64,000 nt of DNA from Ascidia mentula (Eukaryota > Chordata > Ascidiacea > Phlebobranchia > Ascidiidae), in assembly GCA_947561715.1 (NCBI GenBank), contig OX387200.1, forward strand, positions 7,814,501-7,878,500, in the 5' to 3' direction. The notes beneath the pieces were generated by a model. It saw only the letters and a list, made by a program, of their open reading frames with translations, had not been told where the DNA came from and did not search any database. This document shows positions 56,035 through 64,000 of the stretch, one piece after another. Each line of letters opens with the position of its first letter. Position 1 is the first letter of the stretch. The position numbers and the translations under genes were made by a program.

Positions 56035-57935
56035 CCCAAGCACCAATAGCGTACTGAATATGGGAATATACAAATGAATAGTAAACGTTTCTCAACGTTT
56101 TAACGTCAAGATAATTTCGCAACTGAAAAAAAGTGCCCCATGCTTGTGACAATTTCTTTTCCAAATAATGAATGTGAGTTGTCCAGGTTAGTTTGTCGTC
56201 AATGTATACACCGAGGTACTTAATAATATCTGATCGCAAAAGTTTTTCATGTCCGATGGTGATGGTGAAATCGCTAGTGCTTGAGGTGGATGGGGGAAAA
56301 CAATAGGAACTTTGTTTTCCCAATGTTGAGGGAAAGTCGATTGTGCCTTAACCAGTTGTCAACATTTGTGAGTTGTTCGTTAACACGGAATTGTAAGTCA
56401 ATAAGTGATGAGGAGGTCATGGAAAGAACCGTGTCGTCAGCAAACAATTTGGTTGTGAAAGTGGATACTTGCGGAAGGTCATTAATGTACAATAAAAAAA
56501 GTAAAGGAGCTAATGGCGAACCCTATGGACAACCGCATGTTATGGGTTTAATATCCGACACAGAATTTCCTATTCTAGTACATTGACTTCTACCTACAAG
56601 GTAACTGCGGATTAATTGTAGGGTATTCCCCCTAATTCCATACCGGCGCTCTAACTTTTCCAACAACCTCTCGGGATTTACGGTGTCGAATGCCTTAGAC
56701 AGATCTAGAAAAATGGCGCATGTAAACTGTTTATTGTCAAAGGATTCTAGCAGCTTCTCGTAAATGTCGTAAATAGCGAGTGAAGTGGAATGTTTACTTC
56801 TAAATCCGTATTGATGCTGTGAAATTAACTTACTTTTTTCAAGGTAGTTATATAGGCGGCTGTGAATAATTTGTTAAAAAATTTTTGCAAAAGGGGACAA
56901 TAATGATATTGGCCTGTAATTAGTGCACTCACTCACAGAACCATTTTTGTGTATGGGAATTACTTCTGCCGACTTAAGAACTATGGGATATTCTCCATTA
57001 AGAATACACAAGTTATACACCTCCGACAGGAAGGGTGAAATTATGTATTTAACTAACTTAATGAACTTAATGGGGATGTCATGAGATGGAACCGATTTTG
57101 TTGCATCTAAAAGGGATATATACATTTCTATCTCATCTGGTGTTGTTTCATAGAAGAAGAAGGATTGCCACTTAAAGCAACAGCTGGAGACACATTGCCA
57201 CTTAAAGCAACAGCTGGGAGGGGCTTATCTGGAGGTGGTATTGAAAGTGCAATGCTATTTCCTATGCTTGCAAAGAAGGAATTAAAAGTGTTAGATATAA
57301 TTAAAGGGTCGTGTGACATATTTCCATAATTTGTTCTTACAACAGTTGGTTTATGGGGTTTGGACTGTTTACGCTGTAATATACTGTTGATTATTTTCCA
57401 TATTCCAGCAATATCTCTTTTACTACCTTTCAGTTTTTTCTTGTAAAAATTGATTTTCGCTTGTTTCATTACATGGTTCAAACGGTTTCTGTATGCCTTA
57501 TATTGATTATATTTGATAATATTGGAAAAATGTGATTTGCATAACATGTGAAAAAGTCTATTTTTTTCTTAATGGAAGTTTATATAGCTTTGCTTATCCA
57601 CGGTTTCTGTGTTAGTTTCCTTCTTCTTCTGGACAGGTGGGATAGTGGTGCATGATGTTGTAAAATGGAAATAAAGTTTTGGACAAAATGACTAAATTGA
57701 CCAATAGGGTTTTGGTTGGAATGAGTTAAGCTTTCAATCAGAAAGTTTATGTTGAACTTGCAGTTCGCACGCCAGTTTAGGTATGCTATCAACACGTGTG
57801 CAACTCAGAACGGCAAGTATCGAATGAGGGAAATTCCCACCGAGTATCCTGGAGTTTTCACTGGTATAGATGGGGTAATCCCCAAAGAGGGTTTGAGACC
57901 TGGCTGTGTTCTGGTGTAGTAGCATTTACCAGTTT
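56035..57935 (-). mobile_element. Truncated non-LTR retrotransposon (LINE, CR1/Jockey-like reverse transcriptase)
   Basis: Minus strand, in order: end of the endonuclease region (about 57930-57580), linker, then reverse transcriptase motifs VIPIHKNGS...NYRPISLL (about 57000-56890), DLSKAFDTVNPE (near 56690), GCP-stop-GSPLAPLLFLLYINDLP (56530-56470), FADDT (near 56430) and YLGVYIDDKLTW (near 56210). In-frame stops at about 56875 (TAA) and 56525 (TAG in place of the conserved Gln). Both ends are truncated; the 3' end abuts D-gene flank, the 5' end C-gene flank. Confidence 0.85.
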
Positions 57936-58377
57936 TATTTAGCACAGTCCACGATGTGGCCCAAAGCGTTTTTGATGTAGGCAAATGGTATGGAAGCAAG
58001 AGGTTATTGCAGTTTTTCTGATTTAGTAAGTTGTATTGTTAGAGTATTGTTGATGTAAAATAACTTGTGGTATATAATAAATTTTTAATAATGCGGTTTT
58101 GGTGAATTGTCATTATAGTTTATTGTTAGTATATTCAGATGTTTCGCAAAACAAATACATTTACTCGATAAAACCCACAAAACACTAGAAAAATCATGTT
58201 GATGGTAAACTTGGCACCGAGTTTGCTTTTGTGGCGATAGCGAAATTTGTTTCAAAAACGAAGGACGCGGAATCCTGACCACAATACATATTTTCTGATA
58301 TTTTATAATATTATTGTTTATTTGCGAAGCCAAGTTTCTTCCGGGTAATACGATCTTACAGTTTCAATGTTAATGTT

Positions 58378-58886
58378 TCATTCATGAACGTGACCCTCCA
58401 GTGGTTCCTTCTTTTCTTCTTGATCAACGAAAAGTTCATCCGGTTTCTCAAACCCGTCTTCCTTGAAGTTGAACTTTTCCATTCCTTCCAGGTCTTTTAG
58501 CAGTTCGGCGATGTCGGGGTCTTCTTTTTGAATTTGGGCAATTTCTGTGAACAAGATTAATACCATTATTTACCAGAAATCAGACAATAATTATTACCGG
58601 AACACAGCAAAAGTGGATTGAAAATTAACTTACCCTCGTCATTGAGATCCTCAATGTTACGGTCGCTGAAAAGACATGATAAATTAGTCGTTGAATTTCG
58701 AACTTTAATGCAAACGACTTCTTACCCAAGTATTGGCAGGACGTATTTCTTTGTATGATGCCAGACCTTACGCCAAAACTTTCTACGGCGACTGATGCGA
58801 CGACGTCGTCGACGACCCCACCATCCTTGAACATTGCTGACTAGCAGAACAGAAAAGACAATTGCAAAGATGGCGAGCTTATTCAT
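58378..58886 (-). CDS. Arg/Trp-rich cationic peptide precursor, family C (C3)
   Basis: Exons 58726-58886, 58634-58665, 58378-58544 (360 nt, 119 aa), protein nearly identical to C2. Two control changes: the stop is TGA, which destroys the overlapping AATAAA (the next AATAAA is about 60 nt further), and the TATA-like box reads GATAATAGG. Reading frame and splice sites are intact. Confidence 0.82.
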
Positions 58887-61343
58887 CGCGATTGTCGTCA
58901 CGAAAATGACGGGAGGTGAGTCTCAACCGTCCTATTATCGACAGTTCTCTGAATAAAAACAATTGCATTCTACGGGAATGGGATGCGGAGGTGAATAGGA
59001 AGCGAATGCGTGGAAGTGGAATCTATGTGGATATCGGGTTGTTTTGTCACTCGTGTGGAATGGTGCACTGCACAATTAGGGGACGATCAAGTTAAAGCTG
59101 GTTTCTTTGTGGCGAGAAAGGAACATAAGCACAGGTAAAGCATTCGTGCCTAACAAAGCCCACACTTTTATTTCAACCAGGGAACATAATTGTGAAATAT
59201 ATCAAAACGTGGATTAAAAGTCGTTTAATTTGAGGAGTCACATGACAAGTAATGTGTATGAGGTATATTTCCCCATTCAAAAAAGCTCATTGTGTTGAGT
59301 TTACCGCGCATGGAATATTCAGGAGTTGGAAACATATGTGGGCATATCATGGAAACAGGTATGAGTTCAGTTTCCTTCCTCCTGTCGATGCCTACTAATG
59401 GAGGGAAATAATTACTAATCGAGCATCCAGCAAATCTTACGAATTTTGGTGACTAATACTTGAATTGTCCTGTTTTTTGCTATTGAGCTGAGGAGACTTG
59501 CCATTGAAAAACTTTGCAGCATTAGTGCTTCCTTGTTATGGAGAGGGTTCTCCACTCACTTAATATTGATCCAGTCCACAAAAAGACTGTTTTCATCAAA
59601 CTAAAATTCGTGTTCATGTTCGACTGCTGATCACAGGACAAATGACATGGCAATTTTCAGGAAAAGCTGTTGTTAATAACGTGCGTTTTGCTACATAAAC
59701 CGTGTTAAGCATCAACAAACGGAAAAAAAGCAATGCACAGACTGTCTGCGTAGGATGAATTTTTCTTTCAACGCATAATTCGTGGTATGCAAATGAGTAC
59801 CACGTTGTTTTTGCTCAATTATTTGTGTATGGAGTCGGTTGGGATTTTCAAACCAAAACAGTTGCCATCTGTGACTAACTGCCAAAGGAAAATGCAGCAC
59901 AGCATGACAAAATTATGTTGTGTTTTGAATAAAAACCAATACTGCTTTCAACGGCAGTCTGCTCCAAGTATTTGTATCGTGTACAAAAATGCGATTGCGA
60001 GATTTGGCAACTAAAAAACTAAGTTAAACACAGTTACGAATCTCACGACAAAACAAACACACGTCACCAGCAGTTGATGACGAAAAAGTTTGTGAGTTTA
60101 CAAAATAATATGATTTGCATATTGTAAGTTTACAATGCAATACGTCAACTTACGTCATGCAGGTCTACAAAAACAAGGCGTTGAAACGGATGCACACCAT
60201 GCTTAGTTTCACCAGCTCGTGTTGCCAATTATTCGTTGCCACAGCAGAATTTCCTCCCAATTACTCATGCTGGTGCCAAGAATGTGACCTGTTGTTAATA
60301 GTATATCCTGTACTGGTTAATAGCAGCTTTTGTTCTTAGGGCTTTTTTTGTCATCAGCTGCAGGTGGCTTGTGTTTGTTTTCTGCTGATTACGTAACTGT
60401 GTTTAGTTTCGGTTTTTAGTTGCCAAATCTCGTATTCGCATGAAAAAAATTGAACAATTCTTTCGATAGTTTTGAAAATCACACAGCATATACCTTCTAT
60501 TTTGAGTTGCACGGCATGGCTCGCTTTTATGTATGCAGCAGTTTTATGTAATTTGATTATGTTACGATGTTTAACATAGCGCTGCCGTCAATAGAATTTG
60601 TCTAGATCGAAAACGGGAAAGTCTACATCGTGGGACTGTGCTAAGCAAAACTTGTCGTTACTCACTGGCGTAATAAGTTTTTCGCTTGCACGTATCGAAA
60701 GGTCACATCATCATCACAAATTTTTATTCAAGATTTTCATGCGTTTATATCCATCCTGCAATTGTTTGCACTTGCTAATTTCGTCGGAGCAGTGTACCTC
60801 AATTACATTTACTCATGCATGCTTTTTTGGTTTATACCCATTGATCAGGCAAGATGACCAACCTTAACATACTATCGGGACAAACAAATACACTTATTTG
60901 GCTGGAAATGCGGCGCCTGCAGCCTACAGTAAATTTTACATCGACTGAGACTTTTGTTAATTAAAAAAAATTCTCATGTACAGTATACAGTTTTTGGAAA
61001 ACTAAAAATATAAAAAGAACCCTATGAGAAGACAATTAATATAGCAGACTCAGACAAAACCGTAGTTTAACAGCATCATTCAAACATTGACTGATTTTCG
61101 TTTATAGCTTACTTTACTGAAGGCGCATGGCGAGACAACGTGTGGGTCGTCTTTGTCCCTGGGGCCCCGGATTTCAACTCATTCATGAAGAAATTACGCA
61201 CTAGTCGAAGTTTTCCTCAAATATTCTCGAGTAATTAACTTCGTGCTCGACAACTATACACACAATGTTATTTTAAAATGATTTATTTTCTTAATCAAGC
61301 AAAAAAAATCGAAAGGCCCATTGAAACGTTAGATTTGTGCAGT
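58887..61343. other. C3 5' flank and D3 3' flank
   Basis: Repeat of 53627-56034. Contains the T-rich and TATAAA-poor flank of C genes and no conserved ORF. Confidence 0.5.
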
Positions 61344-62010
61344 TTAGGAATCGTTTCCATTCCTCATTTCCTCGACCTCATCTGGTTTCAAAAAAAGTTC
61401 GTCCGGAACGTTAAGCTCATCCATCTTTTCGCTCAGCTCATCCTGCTCCTTAAGATCGTCCAACAACTCGGCAAAGTCAGGATCCAGCTCCTGCAGTTTG
61501 GCAATTTCTGCGCTCAGAAAATACAAGAATGATTACTATCGTAAATTCACTCACCTGTTTCATGTGAATTTGCAAAGTTCTCAAACATAGACATACAATT
61601 GATTCAGGTTTAGCAAAATGGTTATTGCTGGTGTGTAACTATTTTAACATTTTGGGCCAAAAAAGTTCGAAAAAATAATTCGCAAACCTCCATTCGAGAG
61701 ATCTTCCAATTGTCGGTCTCTGCAAATAAAACAAGAAACAGTATTTTGCTAAATAAACTCGTTACAAGTAAAAGAAAGATTATTATCACTATTGTTATAT
61801 ACTGTACCCTAGAGCTGCAACAATCGTTGGTCCGTATTTTATTGCATGTTTGGCAATAACGCCATATCTCTTTACGTGCCCCAAAGCAGCCCTCCAAAAT
61901 CGTCTACGGCGTCGGCTGCTGCGTCTACGGCGTCGTCGACCCAACCATCCCTCAACGTCGACCACGAGCAAAACAGCAAAGAGCAGAGCGAATATCGTTA
62001 GCTTGTTCAT
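61344..62010 (-). CDS. Arg-rich cationic peptide precursor, family D (D3)
   Basis: Exons 61808-62010, 61688-61719, 61344-61507 (399 nt, 132 aa). Mature peptide identical to D1 in exon 1. The acidic tail differs (DELFLKPDEVEE instead of NDFFSKPDEVEK). Acceptor GAGCGCAG is the intact counterpart of the D2 lesion. Confidence 0.85.
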
Positions 62011-62288
62011 TGTTAAATCTGCAAATACAAATAATGTCCTTTACAGAAATTTCCCCGGTGTTTCCTATGTCGTTCGGTGTGTAAGCTAATCTGTTAATAG
62101 CAGTGTCTGCGGCTCCTTTTACGAGTGACAAAACCACTCGATATCCAAACAGAGCCCACTTCCACGCCTTCGCTTCCTATTCACCTTTGCATCCCATTCT
62201 CGAAGAATGCAATTGTTTTGATAAAGGGAACAGTCGATTGAAGGACACCTGAGATCAACCTCAGGTCATTTTCGTGACGAAAATCGCG

Positions 62289-62444
62289 ATGAAAAAGTTC
62301 GCCATCTTCAAAATCTTCTTTTCTGTTGCTTCAAAGTTGGTGGGGTCGTCGAGAAACCGGATAACCTTTTCTTTGATCAAGAAGAAAAGAAGGAACCAGT
62401 GGAGGGTCACGTTCATGAATAAAACAGTAACATTGAAACTGTAA
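62289..62444 (+). CDS. Frame-swapped derivative of a C peptide gene, copy 2
   Basis: Same 51-residue open frame as at 48304, with substitutions (MKKFAIFKIFFSVASK start, NRITFSLIKKKRRN). The two copies lie in a duplicated segment (47260-50133 versus 61260-64000), so their openness is only weak evidence for selection. Confidence 0.45.
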   Translation: MKKFAIFKIFFSVASKLVGSSRNRITFSLIKKKRRNQWRVTFMNKTVTLKL

Positions 62445-62464
62445 GATCGTATTACTCGTTGAGG

Positions 62465-64000
62465 AAATGAAGTTTCTTCATCAAGCTCGGCTGTGTGATA
62501 ATTGGTTTATGAAAGGCCATATAGCAAGAAGTTGTAATTTGCCAAGTTCTTGTACGATCAGCGGAAGTCGCGAAAAACATCACAATTTTCTGCACTGGAT
62601 GGAATGGAAGACTTCAACTGCGCCCGTATGCGAAGCATCTACCCAATCGTCAGTGGAGACAACGTCATCGTCAAGTGCAACTGTCAGCAGCTGGACATCG
62701 TGGGGGAATGACAACGTACTCTTTCACTACTGTCAGTGACGTCGATTGATAGGAAGGATTGAATCGTGTAAGCAGTTTGCCGATTTCTCCAAACAAAGTC
62801 CCAGAAGGATCGCTTTGGCAGTGGCCTTATTTCCGTAATATGGTTTGCTGTTTTGCCCCATGGGGAAGTCATGCTGCTGATTGGAGCCAACGTTCCCGAG
62901 GTGTTCTGGATCAAGATAAAAGTAGAGGCGGACGAAAGGAGCTAAGTACCGTGCGCTCTATGCTTGGTTGAACACTTGTGGGTCCATAACAACATTCAAT
63001 ATTTTCATTTCGAAATCGACCTTTTCTAACGCCACTTGTTGTGCGTGACACAAGTGGAAACTTCACGTTTGCAGAATTACAATATGATAATATATTGTAA
63101 CAATAAATGCGTTTCACACAAATTTATTTTATATTGTAATTCTTGTGGGTCCATGTCATGGTTCAAGTGATTCACAGGTATGTGTGAATTTTGTAAACTC
63201 GCAGGACGAATTGTTGCACCAACAAATGAAGCGCATGTGGGACTTTGGTTCCAACGCGCTGTCACGTGGAACGACAATGCCGAAAGAACACAGGTACATG
63301 TTGAAAGTGATGGAAGGCTCAGTCGAGTACCATGGACAATATCAACTGCGATTGCCATAGAGGCCAGGTGCTCCAAACCTACCGAATAACCGTTCTATGA
63401 CAATATAGCGTTTATCATATATCTAAAACGGCGATTGAAAAATAATTCACAGCTGCATGTAAAATACAAATAAACGTTGGATGAAGGAGGGATATGCCAG
63501 GCGTTTATTCTTGATTGATGGCGTTTTGCGCGTGGGTGGTCGTCTGCAAAGGACATCAATACCATTCGACTTGAAGCAGCCAATTGTCTTACCAAACGCA
63601 TATCACATTACTACTCTAATGATACGCGAGTCTCACGTGAATGTTTGTTATGCTGGAATGTCGCACACTTGGTCAGATATTCGTCAAAAATACTGGATTG
63701 TGCGAGGTGGAGTTGTAGTGAGAAGAATCCTTTGAAATTGCGTACCTTGTCGAAGAGGACTCGGTCTCAAGGCAGAAAATGGCTGACTTACCTGTTCAGC
63801 GCACGATTCCGGGCGAGCCTCCGTTCTGTTGAAGTGGATTATTTCGGACCTTTGCTTGTCAAACAGGAAACAAGCAAGGTCAAAAGGTATGGTTGCATCT
63901 TCATATGTATGACTGCCGTGCATTTGAAGGTTGCGCACACGCTATCTACCGACTCGTTTATTGATGCTTTTAGAAGGTTCATTGGGCGACGTGGGAAGCC
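62465..64000 (+). mobile_element. BEL/Pao LTR retrotransposon relic, copy 2 (runs off the window)
   Basis: Direct counterpart of 48480-50133. It keeps a gag zinc-knuckle-like piece (CDNWFMKGHIARSCNLPSSC, about 62490-62550) deleted in copy 1, but has lost the protease stretch. The integrase region continues to the window end. Multiple frameshifts. Confidence 0.8.

Overview
This is a eukaryotic genomic window: AT-rich DNA, short exons with GT-AG introns, AATAAA signals close after stop codons, and many retroelement relics. The best guess is an ascidian tunicate. The small cationic peptide precursors (signal peptide, a mature peptide starting (G/S/W)W, then an acidic C-terminal propiece) have the layout known for ascidian styelin-type antimicrobial peptides. 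That assignment rests on family resemblance, not a search. None of the genes is bacterial; the real genes are spliced and most single-frame ORFs are shadows.

Positions 1-43800 are a tandem array of a duplicated unit. Each unit holds the 3' end of a serine-protease-homologue (SPH) gene, relic SPH exons, two minus-strand cationic-peptide genes (A and B), a long spacer, and the 5' part of the next SPH gene. There are one partial (ends at 1357) and three full-length 14-exon SPH genes (9412-15402, 17814-24036, 31277-37393). Each full-length SPH has a signal peptide, about 290 residues of Cys-rich modules encoded by phase-1 exons (about 37 Cys), an R|ILGG activation-like site and a chymotrypsin-fold domain. 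The catalytic His and Ser are replaced in every copy where those exons are visible, so these are pseudoproteases. The second gene also carries a nonsense codon. Peptide genes A1/B1, A2/B2 and A3/B3 lie between the SPH genes; a shorter spacer (15403-17813) has none.

Positions 43800-64000 hold a second peptide cluster with larger Arg/Trp-rich families C (three genes) and D (three genes). C1 and D1 are convergent, D2 and C2 are the inverted counterpart, and C3 and D3 form a further copy. All four families share a three-exon design: signal plus cationic peptide in exon 1, a 23-32 nt microexon, and an acidic tail in exon 3, with identical intron phases. This implies one ancestral gene. Two short frame-swapped derivatives of the C gene (48304 and 62289) keep open frames.

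Mobile DNA includes Penelope-like relics with long inverted arms in SPH intron 11 (four copies), a truncated non-LTR retrotransposon (56035-57935), two decayed BEL/Pao elements (48480-50133 and 62465-end), a fold-back tRNA-derived SINE inside B2 intron 2, and short hammerhead-ribozyme-bearing elements. The most striking finding is a complete type I hammerhead ribozyme, with all core nucleotides and a perfect 7-bp stem I, in the sense orientation within intron 2 of peptide gene B1. B2 has a nearly intact copy and B3 has an empty site. A second hammerhead element (46280-46731) has an insertion boundary at the predicted self-cleavage site.

The layout suggests an innate-immunity locus (secreted cationic peptides plus secreted Cys-rich pseudoproteases) that expands by tandem and inverted duplication. 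The shared function is inference.
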